NCBI GenBank assembly: GCA_028826165.1
Contig: JAPDFW010000075.1
Coordinates: 320,501-384,500, forward strand
DNA length: 64,000 nt
Reading direction: 5' to 3'
Origin: Anaeramoeba ignava
Taxonomy: Eukaryota > Metamonada > Anaeramoebidae
The position numbers were made by a program, and so were the translations under genes. The notes beneath the pieces are model-generated. The model saw nothing but the letters and a program-made list of their open reading frames with translations, was not told where the DNA came from and made no database searches. Positions 1-10,334 of this stretch are shown in pieces. The first letter of the stretch is position 1. The number at the start of each line of letters is the position of its first letter.

Positions 1-114
1 ATTTTATTAATTATTTTTTATTATAATTATTTTTATTTTTATTTTTATTTTTTAAAAGGAAAAAGAATGAATGGAAAAAAATGAAAAAAAAAAATGAAAA
101 AAAAAATAAAAAAT

Positions 115-247
115 AAAAAGGAGAAATATTTATTTTTTTTTTTCTCCTTTTTAATTAATTAATTTTAATTAAAAAATGTTCGTTATTTTTATTCCACTTT
201 TTTAAATTAAATTAAAATTAAATTTTTCATTTTTTTTTTAAAACAAA
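115..247 (+). promoter_or_regulatory. 5' flank of first gene, with 12-bp inverted repeat
   Basis: A perfect 12-bp inverted repeat (AAAAAGGAGAAA at 115-126, TTTCTCCTTTTT at 141-152) lies 95 bp upstream of the first ATG. It is followed by the word ATTCCACTTTTTT near 191-203 and a T-rich TTTTCATTTTT stretch just before the start. Similar CTCC and CATT words occur in front of other genes in the window, so this is a plausible promoter. The remaining 114 bases on the left hold only A/T runs. No function can be assigned from sequence alone. Confidence 0.35.
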
Positions 248-1150
248 ATGACTTCAAATGATTTACTTCCAAAAATTAAACAAACTAAAACTTCTTTATA
301 CAGACAAAGTTTAGTTACAAATTCAAAAATTATTAAACAAAAAAAACAAAAACAATCAAATCAAAACAAAAATTCAAATATTGAAGAATCAACACAAAAA
401 ATTTATAAAAAATCTTATAATTCAAATAATTTGTAAATTAAAATTTTTAAATTAAATTTTTTTAATAATTTTTAATTTAAATTTTAATTTTTAAAAAAAG
501 TCGAAATTCTAAAAAAAAAGCTCAAGAAACTAGAAATTTAAAAAATGAACTTTTAAAACAAAGAGAATTAAGAACACAAGAAATTAACGCTCAAAATGAA
601 AAAGAAAAAGAATTAAAAGTGATTAAAAAATTTTAATTAATTAAAATAATTAAAAATTAAATTTTTCCACTTTTTTTTTAATAAAATAGACAAAATTATT
701 TCAAATGAAACAAGAAATAGAAATAACAAAAATATCAATACAAGAAGAAATTAATAGTTTGAATGAAATGGAAAAAGAATGGAAAGGTTTAAATTTCGAA
801 AAAAAAAATGTCAAAAAAAAATTAATCAATTAAATTTTTCTCTTTTTTTTTCTTTTTTAAAAGATAAAATAATTGATTTGGAACAAAAAATAAATCCTGA
901 TGATCAAAAACAAATTGAATCAAATAATATCCAAATTAAATCTCTTGATAAAAAATTATCAAAAAATTTGGAAAATATTGAAAAACTTAAAAATTTTATT
1001 CAAGAAAAAAAAATTCCCGAAATTGATTTTAATCCTTTAATTTTTATTGATGAAATGGAAAAGAAAATTAATCATTTAATGGAAATAAGCAAAAAACAAA
1101 AAGAACAATTAATTTCTAATTTAGAATTGATTACAAATTTGGAAAAATAA
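248..1150 (+). CDS. small coiled-coil protein, four exons, unknown function
   Basis: Exons 248-432, 501-618, 690-786 and 864-1150 join in frame to about 228 aa; introns are 68, 71 and 77 nt with GT donors (GTAAAT, GTGATT, GTTTAA) and AG acceptors. The donor at 787 was chosen over one at 810 because only it keeps frame with the last exon. Residues 1-60 are Lys/Gln/Asn-rich and probably disordered. From about residue 65 to the end there is a nearly continuous Lys/Glu-rich heptad pattern (ELLKQRELRTQEIN, EINSLNEMEKEW, IQIKSLDKKLSKNLENIEKL). No catalytic motif is visible and I do not recognise the family. A ciliary, cytoskeletal or vesicle scaffold would be a guess. The next gene starts 36 bp downstream on the same strand. 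Confidence 0.7.
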
Positions 1151-1185
1151 TTTTTCATTTTTTTCATTTTATTTTTATTTTTAAA

Positions 1186-3462
1186 ATGGATCAAAATGAA
1201 TTAAAAAAAGTTTATGAAGAAATAAAAGTAAATAACACAAATTTTTTTAATAAAATTTCAACTTTGAAAACAACAGAACAATTTGAAAGGCAAAATGAAC
1301 CTTTTTTAAATTATGCTTTTGAAAATAAATCAAAATACGAAATTATTCAAAAACTTATTGAAAAAGAAACAAATTTAAATTGGATTGATAAAAACGGAAA
1401 TAATTCTTTGCATTCTTCTTTACTCAATGGAATTTCAAAAGAGATCATTGAATTATTAATTGAAAAAGGAATTGATGTCAATTCACAAAATAATTTAAAT
1501 GAAATAGCTTTAAATATTGCTTTTAGAAAAAAGCATCCAAAAGAAATTATTGAACTATTGATTTTAAAAGAATCTGATCTTAATTTAAGAACAAAATGGA
1601 ATCAAGAAACATTTTTACATGTTGCTTTAAAAAATCAATATCCAAAAGAAATTATTGAATTATTAATTGAAAAAGGAATTGATATCAATTCAAAAAATAA
1701 CCAAAATGAATTACCTTTGCATATAGCTTTAGAAAATCAAAATCCAAAAGAAATTATTGAATTATTGATTCAAAAAGGATCTGATATCAATCCAAAAAAT
1801 AAATGGAATGAAACATTTTTACATATTGCTTTGAAAAACAAAAATCCAAAAGAAATTATTGAATTACTGATTCAAAAAGGAATTGATGTTAATTTGCAAA
1901 ATAATCAAAATGAAATAGCCTTACATCTTGCTTTAAAAAAGAAAAACTCAAATGAAGTTATCAAACTATTGATTGAAAAAGGATCTGATACGAATTTAAA
2001 AAATAAATGGAATGAAACATTTTTACATCTTGCTTTAGAAAATGAATATCCAAAAGAAATTATTGAATTATTGATTGAAAAAGGATCTGATATCAATTCA
2101 AAAAATAATCAAAATGAATTACCTTTACATATAGCTTTAGAAAAAAAAAGTTCAAATGAAGTTATTGAACTGTTAATCTTAAAAGGATCTTATATTAATT
2201 TAAAAAATAACTCACAAGAATTACCTTTACATATTGCTTTATTATATCAATATCCAAAAGAAATTATTGAATTATTAATTTCCAAATCAATTGATATTAA
2301 TTTTCAAAATAACCGAAATGAAGCACCTTTACATGTAGCTTTGGGAAATAAAAACTCAAATGAAGTTATTGAACTATTGATTTCAAAAGAAGTTGATGTC
2401 AATTTGCAAAATAATCAAAAAGAAATACCTTTACATATTGCTTTGAGAAATAAGTATGCGAATGAAATTATTAAACTGTTGATTGAGAAAGGATCCGATA
2501 TCCATTTAAAAAACAACCAAAACCAATTAGCTTTTCATATCGCTTCTAAAAACAATTATCCAAATGAAATACAAATTCTATTGATGAGAGATTTGGATAT
2601 ATTCAAATTGAATAAAAAAGACATTAATCAAGAAATGATTGATTTATTTCCAAAAGTTTATTCATTTATTGATGATTTGAACAATTTTTTGAAATCAACT
2701 GATTTTAAGGATTTTGAAATTCAAAGTGAAGATGGATTGATATTCAAAGTTGATAAGCAACTTTTGTTAGCCAGATTTAACAATAATCAAACAAATTTAA
2801 TAAAATTTATCGATATTTGCAGAACAAAACCAAAAGATACTGTTAAATTTGCAATGAACTTTCTTTATACAGGATTTATTGATTTCGACAAATTTATTGA
2901 AAAATTCAAGCAATTTACCCAAAAAACAACGCCAAATTATTCAAGTTATCGAGTTAGGTTTTCAAATCAAATTGAAGAACAAAAAGAACAAGAAATCATT
3001 TTGAAAGAAATTGAAAAGCAAAATGAGCAGAATCAAAAAGGATTAGTTAATGCATTATTCAAAGAAATTGGATTTGATTCGAATTGGATTAAAGAAAAAG
3101 AAGGAATAAAAGGGATATTAAGAGATTTCCAAAAATTATATCAAGAAGAAGAAACGAAAGATTTTACAATAATTATTGAAGAAAAAGAAATCAAAGCTCA
3201 TAAATTAATATTATTTATAAGAAGTGAGTTATTCAAAGGAATGTTTTTAAGTGTTCAAGATTCATCAAATCAAGTTCATGATTATTCGGAAAAATCATTT
3301 GAAACAATTCAGCAATTAATCCATTTTATTTATCACGATGAAATTGATGGAACAAAAGTAAACAGGCAAAAAATTGAAGAATTTGAAGATTTGAAAGATT
3401 TTTATCAATTAAATCAAAATTCAATTTTTGATTTATTATTGAAAGATTTTTCTTCAAATTAA
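1186..3462 (+). CDS. ankyrin-repeat protein with two C-terminal BTB-like domains
   Basis: Single-exon gene of 758 aa. Residues about 45-480 hold roughly 13 ankyrin-type repeats of 33-34 residues (consensus core PLHIALENQNPKEIIELLI). Residues about 500-580 form a first, degenerate BTB-like domain (start FKDFEIQSEDG, end NFLYTGFIDFDKF). Residues about 660-750 form a second (KDFTIIIEEKEIKAHKLIL, then RSELFKGMF and HFIYHDEID). BTB domains usually mediate homodimerisation and Cullin-3 binding; ankyrin arrays bind partner proteins, so a substrate-adaptor role is possible (inference). It is the most diverged of four ankyrin-BTB-BTB copies here: it lacks the MNQSTEQ leader of the minus-strand copies and its repeats are less uniform. 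The next gene has the same C-terminal module. A TTTTCATTTTTTTCATTTT stretch precedes the start. Confidence 0.9.
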   Translation: MDQNELKKVYEEIKVNNTNFFNKISTLKTTEQFERQNEPFLNYAFENKSKYEIIQKLIEKETNLNWIDKNGNNSLHSSLLNGISKEIIELLIEKGIDVNSQNNLNEIALNIAFRKKHPKEIIELLILKESDLNLRTKWNQETFLHVALKNQYPKEIIELLIEKGIDINSKNNQNELPLHIALENQNPKEIIELLIQKGSDINPKNKWNETFLHIALKNKNPKEIIELLIQKGIDVNLQNNQNEIALHLALKKKNSNEVIKLLIEKGSDTNLKNKWNETFLHLALENEYPKEIIELLIEKGSDINSKNNQNELPLHIALEKKSSNEVIELLILKGSYINLKNNSQELPLHIALLYQYPKEIIELLISKSIDINFQNNRNEAPLHVALGNKNSNEVIELLISKEVDVNLQNNQKEIPLHIALRNKYANEIIKLLIEKGSDIHLKNNQNQLAFHIASKNNYPNEIQILLMRDLDIFKLNKKDINQEMIDLFPKVYSFIDDLNNFLKSTDFKDFEIQSEDGLIFKVDKQLLLARFNNNQTNLIKFIDICRTKPKDTVKFAMNFLYTGFIDFDKFIEKFKQFTQKTTPNYSSYRVRFSNQIEEQKEQEIILKEIEKQNEQNQKGLVNALFKEIGFDSNWIKEKEGIKGILRDFQKLYQEEETKDFTIIIEEKEIKAHKLILFIRSELFKGMFLSVQDSSNQVHDYSEKSFETIQQLIHFIYHDEIDGTKVNRQKIEEFEDLKDFYQLNQNSIFDLLLKDFSSN

Positions 3463-3545
3463 GAAAAATAAAAAGAATTTTTCATTTTTCATTCATTTAT
3501 TCTTTATTCATTTATTCTTTATTCATTGTAAGAAAAAAGAGAGAA

Positions 3546-4787
3546 ATGAGAAAAGGAAAAGAAAATTTACCCAAATCAATAAAAATAAATATAACAGGAT
3601 CAGCAAATTCAGGAAGAAATAGCATAGCAAGAAGGTTTTATTATGAAAATTTTTATGAAAGTGTTGCAATTATGCCATCAAAAGGAGAAAAAGAGATCCA
3701 AATCAATGATTTAAATATTTCAATTGAGACATTAGTGTCTCCAGCAGGAGAAGATTATTCCAATTTAATTCCACTTTATGCAATAGAAACAAATACAATT
3801 ATTTTTGCTTATTCAATTACTTCAAGTGATTCGTTTAAACAAATTGGATGGTATTTTGAGTTGATGGAAAAAGGGAATGTGAGAAAGGATGAGAAGGAAG
3901 AAAAGAATTCATTTGCAAGATTTCTTGTTGGAAATAAAATTGATTTGGAAGATCAAAGACAAGTTAGTTTTCAAGAAGGAGAAGAATTTGCCAAACGATA
4001 TGGAATGTTTTTTATGGAAGTTAGCGCGAAAAATAACGAGAATGTTGATGAGTTGTTTGAGTATGCGACTATTGAGGGATTAAAGAGTGCTGGTTTTTTA
4101 CCTGAACTTTTCCCTTTTATTCAAACTTTTCAAGAAGAAATGGTTCAATTTTTTGAGAGAAAGGAATTTACTGATTATTTATTAGTTTCGGGAATTCCGT
4201 TGCATTCGTTGATATTGAAATATCGAATGGGAGAGAATTATCAGCAAAAACTTGAAGAAATCAAGAATGAGAGAAAAGAAGATTTGATTTTGTTGATGAA
4301 ATTTATTTATTCTGGATTAAGCGAATTTAACGTTTCAAAAACACAAGAATTATGTGAGAAAATGGGGATTGAAAGTGAGAAGCATATTGGAAGAGAAAAA
4401 CTAGTTGGAGATATGGAAAAACTCTATTTGGATGAAGAAAGTAAAGATTTTTCGATAATTGTCAAAAAGAAGGAAATCAAAGTTCATAAAATTATATTAG
4501 CTTTAAGAAGTGAAGTATATCGAGAAATGTTCAAACAGGTTCAAGATGAATCGGGAAAGGTTTCAGATTATACAAATTCGAAGATCAAGACTATTCAAGT
4601 TTTAATTAGATTTTTTTATACAGATCTTATTGATGAAGAAATGATAACAAAAGAAATAATTGAAGAATTAAAAGAAGCAAAAGATTTTTATCAATTAAAT
4701 TTTAAATCTTCACTTCCATCAGAATTGGAATATTATTTACAAAAGAAAATTTTAAAAGAAGAAAAAGGAAAATGTTTAATTTTTTAA
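3546..4787 (+). CDS. Ras-like (pseudo)GTPase fused to two BTB-like domains, with CAAX box
   Basis: Single exon, 413 aa. Residues 12-185 are a Ras-superfamily G domain. The P-loop reads GSANSGRNS (18-26), so the usual lysine is Arg24 and the following Ser/Thr is Asn25; the DTAGQE position reads SPAGED (65-70), so the catalytic glutamine is Glu. NKID (130-133) and SAK (160-162) are intact. Residues about 195-275 look like a degenerate BTB, about 295-395 like a second BTB (KDFSIIVKKKEIKVHKIIL). The protein ends in CLIF, a CAAX box whose Phe favours geranylgeranylation. The order GTPase-BTB-BTB is that of RhoBTB proteins, of which human RHOBTB3 also has a CAAX end. The altered P-loop suggests weak or atypical nucleotide binding (inference). 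The BTB pair resembles that of the neighbouring ankyrin gene, implying domain shuffling. Confidence 0.85.
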   Translation: MRKGKENLPKSIKINITGSANSGRNSIARRFYYENFYESVAIMPSKGEKEIQINDLNISIETLVSPAGEDYSNLIPLYAIETNTIIFAYSITSSDSFKQIGWYFELMEKGNVRKDEKEEKNSFARFLVGNKIDLEDQRQVSFQEGEEFAKRYGMFFMEVSAKNNENVDELFEYATIEGLKSAGFLPELFPFIQTFQEEMVQFFERKEFTDYLLVSGIPLHSLILKYRMGENYQQKLEEIKNERKEDLILLMKFIYSGLSEFNVSKTQELCEKMGIESEKHIGREKLVGDMEKLYLDEESKDFSIIVKKKEIKVHKIILALRSEVYREMFKQVQDESGKVSDYTNSKIKTIQVLIRFFYTDLIDEEMITKEIIEELKEAKDFYQLNFKSSLPSELEYYLQKKILKEEKGKCLIF

Positions 4788-4902
4788 TTTGAATTTTTTT
4801 GGAAATTTTTTTTTAATTAAAGATTTTGAAAGAAAAAAAAAAAATAAAAAGTGGAATGAAAATTAAAATTAAAATTGAAATTAAAAAAAAAAAAAACGGA
4901 AA

Positions 4903-7596
4903 TCAGAAAACAAAGAAAAGTAAGAAGAAAAGAGCGAAAAGAAGAGAAGAGAGACCGAAATGAATAAAAGAAGAAGCGTTCAATTTATCGATACAATGAG
5001 TTCTTGAAATAGAAGAGAACTGGTCGGAATCGCAAGCCAAGCATTGAGTAAGACCAGGATCAGGAGCGTAATAGAATCTTTGGCAATATAAGCAGTTATC
5101 CAAAGAAGAAGCAGCAGTATTAGGATTTACTCTACCAGGAGGGCATAAGGAGCAATTATCAGCAGAAATAGAGCCAAGATTGGGGTTATAAGTCCCGGCA
5201 ATACAATCAGTACATTGATTATTTCCAACGGAATCCTTGTAAGTGCCAACAGCACAAAGCTCGCAAAAGGAAAAGGCGTTTGGACGGTAACTGCCTTTGT
5301 CGCAAGGAGAGATTCTGATAATAAAACTGTCAAAAACACCGCCGAAGTATTCCCCAAAAGGACCTGATGTTGCGTTAAGAGAATCAGTTGTGGATCCAGT
5401 AACAAGAATGCCATTCGAAGAATACGCGTTCATGCTTGAGAAAAACTCACTGAGTTGCACAGTGTCAACAAGGGAGAAGAACACCTGATCAAACACCGCG
5501 ATGTAGCCTTTTGCGGTTGTGTTTGTGGCGGATGCGTTGAAGAAATTGTAGGAATCGGTGTATTGCGAGAAGCAATCACCATGTCCCGAAATGTAAACAA
5601 GATCGGTGGTTGTTGCAATTGAAGTTGAAGAGAAGCTCTGGCCTTGAGAAAAGTTGCCGTAGAGATATGAGAGATAGATAAGTCTGATGCCGTTATAGGA
5701 CAGCTTGAAGACAAGACCGGAAAAGAGATTGAGATTGTCTGAAAAAGCTTGTTGATAAGCGTCAGCCGTTGCCGGGAGATTGTCAGATTTTGTTGATCCA
5801 GAAACATATATATTTTCGTAAATATCTGTTGCTACATCCAGCGCGTAATCAAAACCGTTGCCTCCAAGTGCGCTTGTAAAGATGGTCGTCAGATCAGACC
5901 CGGATAGTTTCGCAACAAAGCAGTCTGTGTCTGTTCCTCGGGAATTGTAACCGTTGTTGATAATCGGAAAATCTGCTGAGTTAGTTGATCCAGAAACAAC
6001 GAGATTTCCTGCAGAAGTTAAGGTGATAGCATTAGCGACATCGTTATCAGATCCTCCGAAGCAATTAACTGCTGAGAAATCTGAACCGTCGGTTGTGAAT
6101 TTTGTGATGAAAACTTCTTCCGCGCCAGAATTTGCACATGTTTTCCCACTTGTGCTTAAATTGAAATTCCGAAAAAACTTCCAACAACAACGGGATAATC
6201 ATTAACAAGAACAAGGTCGTTAATATTTGCGGAGGTGTCTGCGCAGAGAAAACTTGACCATTCAAGAGCAGATCCATCGAGGTTGAATTTTGTTACAAAC
6301 CCAGTGACATTCGCATCACAATGTGTAATTATAGCTCCCGAAGTGGTTGGAAAAGGGGAAGGGCCATTTGCCATGTTGGTTGTTCCCGCAACAACAGGAT
6401 ATCCCGAACTATCGAGTTTGACGGCGACAATTTGGTCCTCGTCGTCTGAGCCGATAAACGTGGCCCAACTTATTCCGTTGCCTGTCGAGTTGATCTTCGC
6501 TAAAAATCCGTCGCTATTTCCGCTCAATGTCTCTGAATATGCACCTGAGGTCACAGGAAAATCTGCTGAGAATGTCTTTCCAGCAAGATAGATGTTGCCG
6601 TCTACATCTATCGCTGCTGCCATCCCCTCATCTTCATCAGAACCTCCGACATAAATCGAAAATTCGGGATCGATTAAAATTGCCTTGTTTTTCTCCAATA
6701 AATCCCCCTCAATCAAATAACTCACTACATTCTTCTCCACTTTATATTGTCCCTCAATTTCCCTTCCGTTTTGATAAATCAAAGGCGCTTTTTCACGGAA
6801 CTCAAATTGGCATCGCGAAATTTCTTCTTCTTCTGAACAACCGTCGCGATAGAAAATTTCGCCGTTATTTTGATCCTTTTTTATTTGATTTTCTCCGCTG
6901 TTTTTTGTCTGCATTTCGTACCGCGTTCGGATTTGTTCGTAGTTTCCGTTTCGCACAAGAAACTCACTTTTCAAATTCCCATTTTTTGAGACTGAAAAAT
7001 ACAAGTCAACATCTTTATAGACGTTTCTATAAACAATTCCCGAATAGCTTTTGATGTCGTGTTTCCACTGACTTTCGTCTTTTCCAATCATGGATGTGAT
7101 TTTAGTGTCTAGAGTCCCCTTTCCAATTGCTTCAACTTCTTCTAAATTTCCTTCTTCCATTTTTAACTTGATTAAATAATTTTTTGTAAAAAAATCAATG
7201 CTTTCCGTTGTAAAATATACTGTTGTTTTTCCTCTTCCTACGTTTCTTGCAATGTATTTCGTGTTGGGATAGTTTGTTAGTTTATCTTCGTTAGAAAGAA
7301 TTAAGATTGGAATTTTTGAATACGATATTTTTTTATGCAATTTGTTTTGATCACTTTTTTTTTGAATTTTAATTTAAAAATTAATTTTAATTTTTTTTTT
7401 TAATTTTTTTTTTAATTTTTTTTTTTGTTTACTTTTTTGATAAATTAATTGAAAAAGAATTAAAGATTTCTTTTGTTAAATTTGTTTCAAATTTTGTTTC
7501 AAATTTTGTTTGTTGTAAAAAGAAAATATCAATATCTGATGCAAAAATAATAAAAGCAGATCCAAAAACAATTAAAAGTATTGTTAAAGTCTTCAT
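4903..7596 (-). CDS. secreted/surface SBBP beta-propeller protein with Cys-rich GCC2/GCC3-like tail; one frame break
   Basis: Two exons (7596-7433 and 7353-4903, intron 79 nt) give about 871 aa. The start at 7596 was chosen because it opens a classic signal peptide (MKTLTILLIVFGSAFIIFAS); an upstream ATG would bury it. Residues about 55-270 resemble the domain found N-terminal to SBBP repeats in bacterial proteins (SGIVYRNVYKDVDLYFS). Residues about 285-700 carry SBBP beta-propeller repeats (YVGGSDEDEG, DGNIYLAGKTFSADFP, LVVSGSTNSADFP). Residues about 740-840 are Cys-rich with ephrin-receptor-like/GCC2-GCC3 spacing (CELCAVGTYKDSVGNNQCTDC). The end is hydrophobic with almost no tail, fitting a TM anchor or GPI signal. 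The frame shifts by -1 at 6169-6178 within T6; both sides are clearly the same protein. Base composition is visibly richer in G+C than its neighbours. Confidence 0.85.
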
Positions 7597-7744
7597 TTGT
7601 TGAAATAAAAATAAAAATAAAAAGTAAAAGGGAAAAAAAAAATGAAAAAGCAAAAAACAACAACAAAAAAAATATATTTTTCTCCTTTCTTTCTTTTTTT
7701 CTCCTTTTCTTTTAAACAAAATTAAAATTAAATTTAATTAAATT

Positions 7745-8465
7745 TAAAAAAGTGGAACATCTTTTATTTTAGATTAAAATTAAATTAAAATCAAATCAAA
7801 TCAAATCAAATCAATTTAAATTAAATTAAATCTAAATTAAAATCAAATCAAATCAAATCAAATTAAATCAAATCAAATTAAATCAAATTAAATTAAAAAA
7901 GTGGAACATTTTTTATTTTTGATTAAATTAAATAAATTAAATTTAAATTAAATCAAATTAAATCAAATTAAAATTAAATCAATTTAAATTAAAAAAGTGG
8001 AACATCTTTTATTTTAGATTAAAATAAAATTAAATTAAATTAAATTAAATCTAAATTAAATTAAATTAAATTAAATCAAATTAAATCAAATTAAATCAAT
8101 TTAAAAAAGTGGAACATCTTTTATTTTTGATTGAATTAAATTAAATCAAATTAAATTGAAATTAAATCAATTTAAAAAAGTGGAACATCTTTTATTTTAG
8201 ATTAAAATTAAATCAAATAAAATCAAATTAAATAAATTTAAATTAAAAAAGTGGATCATCTTTTATTTTTGATTAAATTAAATAAATTAAATTTAAATAA
8301 AATCAAATTAAATCAATTTAAAAAAGTGGAACATCTTTTATTTTTGATTAGATTAAAATCAAATTAAATCAAATAAAATTAAATAAAATCAAATTAAAAT
8401 CAAATTAAATTAAAATTAAATCAATTTAAATTTAAAAAAGTGGAACATCTTTTATTTTTGATTGA
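7745..8465. repeat. eight spaced copies of a ~30-bp GTGGAACATC word
   Basis: The word AAAAAAGTGGAACATC, followed by TTTTATTTTTGATT or TTTTATTTTAGATT, recurs near 7746, 7893, 7991, 8103, 8173, 8246 (GTGGATCATC), 8320 and 8433. It is separated by 40-120 bp of AAATTAAATC-type filler of variable length. The word stays nearly constant while the filler varies. It lies upstream of the SBBP gene and beyond the 3' end of the Ser/Asp-rich gene. No gene is visible in the interval. Confidence 0.8.
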
Positions 8466-8611
8466 ATTAAAATTGTTGGTAAAATTTGAAAGAAAACCTT
8501 TTGTTTGATTTAGTTTGATTTTTTTTCTTTTTGAAACAAAGCTTTTAAAAAAAATTTTAATTATAAATCTAATTTTTCAATTATTTATCAATATCTTCTT
8601 TCTTTTAATCT

Positions 8612-9448
8612 TCAATCACTATCACTGTCGCTGCTATCATCGCTATTACTACTTTCTTTATCATCATCATCATCATCACTGCTATCACTTTCTTTATCAC
8701 TTTCTTTATCATCATCATCATCACTGCTATCACTTTTACTACTTTTTTTATCACTTTCTTTATCACTGCTATCACTTTCACTTGATTTTGGTTTTTGCTT
8801 TGATTTTGATTTTGATTTTGATTTTGATTTTGATTTTTGATTTTGGTTTAACTTCTTTTTTATTTTTAGTTTCTTTATCACTATCACTTTCACTTTTACT
8901 TTCACTTTCACTTTTACTACTTTCTTTTTTATCATCATCATCACTTTCACTTTTACTTTCATTTTCACTTTCACTTTTACTACTTTCTTTTTTATCATCA
9001 TCATCATCATCATCACTGCTATCACTTTCTTTATCACTTTCTTTATCATCATCATCATCATCATCATCACTGCTATCACTTTTACTACTTTTTTTATCAC
9101 TTTCTTTATCACTGCTATCACTATCACTTGATTTTATCTATCACTTGATTTTGGTTTTTGTTTTTGTTTTGATTTTGATTTTGATTTTGATTTTGATTTT
9201 GATTTTGATTTAACTTCTTTTTTATTTTTAGTTTCTTTATCACTATCACTTTCACTTTTACTTTCACTTTCACTTTTACTGCTTTCTTTTTTATCATCAT
9301 CATCACTTTCACTTTTACTTTCATTTTCACTTTCACTTTTACTACTTTCTTTTTTATTATCATCATCATCATCACTATCACTATCACTTGATTTTGGTTT
9401 TTGTTTTGATTTTGATTTTGATTTTGATTTTGATTTTGATTTTGATTT
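8612..9448 (-). pseudogene. frame-broken 3' continuation of the Ser/Asp/Lys repeat gene
   Basis: Downstream of the stop at 9449-9451 the same reading frame continues with the same repeat types (alternating Lys-Ser, runs of Asp, KKESSKSESE blocks) for about 104 codons, to a second stop at 9134-9136. That second stop sits in what looks like a short local duplication of ATCACTTGATTTT sequence. Repeat coding then resumes in other frames, changes frame again around 8830, and closes with a Ser/Asp-rich end at 8612. The 9449 stop is a single-base change (TCA to TAA) relative to sister repeats. The pattern fits a decaying or hypermutable tail; assembly error in a long repeat is equally possible. Confidence 0.4.
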
Positions 9449-9488
9449 TTATTTAACTTCTTTTTTATTTTTAGTTTCTTTATCACTA

Positions 9489-9521
<33 letters not shown>

Positions 9522-10301
9522 CTACTTTCTTTTTTATCATCATCATCACTTTCACTTTTACTTTCATTTTCACTTTCACTTTTACTACTTTCTTTTTTAT
9601 CATCATCATCATCATCACTATCACTATCACTTGATTTTGGTTTTTGTTTTGATTTTGATTTTGATTTTGATTTAACTTCTTTTTTATTTTTAGTTTCTTT
9701 ATCACTATCACTTTCACTTTTACTTTCACTTTTACTGCTTTCTTTTTTATCATCATCACTTTCACTTTTACTTTCATTTTCACTTTTATTATTATCACTT
9801 TCATCTTCATTGCTGCTACTAGTATTACTTTTATTTACTTTGCTTTTACTTTTACTTTTATCTACTTTGCTTTTACTTTTACTTTTGCTTTGATGTTTGC
9901 TTTTGCTTTTGCTTTTGTCTTTGTCATCGTAATCGCTGTCACTCTGCTTTATTGGAGAGTTATCATTATCACTATCACTATCACTATCACTTTCTTTATC
10001 TTTATCACTGCTATCACTTTCACTTGATTTTGATTTTGGTTTAGATTTTGATTTTGATTTTGATTTTGGTTTAACTTCTTTATCACTATCACTTTCACTT
10101 TCTTTATCATTATCACTATCACTTTCACTTTCTTTATCATTATCACTATCACTTTCACTTTCTTTATCTTTATCACTATCACTTTCACTTTCTTTATCTT
10201 TATCACTATCACTTTCACTTGATTTTGGTTTTTGTTTTGATTTTGATTTTGATTTTGATTTTGATTTAACTTCTTTTTTATTTTTAGTTTCTTTATCACT
10301 A

Positions 10302-10334
<33 letters not shown>

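Noticed and set aside
5127-5807. Minus-strand frames of 95 and 125 aa inside the SBBP gene
   Set aside because: Out-of-frame shadows; the true frame is open from 6171 to 4903 and carries the repeat and Cys-rich motifs.
6155-6180. 24-nt intron at the SBBP frame break
   Set aside because: A multiple of three, far shorter than other introns, and it leaves the wrong frame.
7745-8465. CRISPR array
   Set aside because: Repeat plus variable spacer looks superficially similar, but the spacers are low-complexity AAATTAAATC filler of unequal length, there are no cas genes, and the DNA is eukaryotic.
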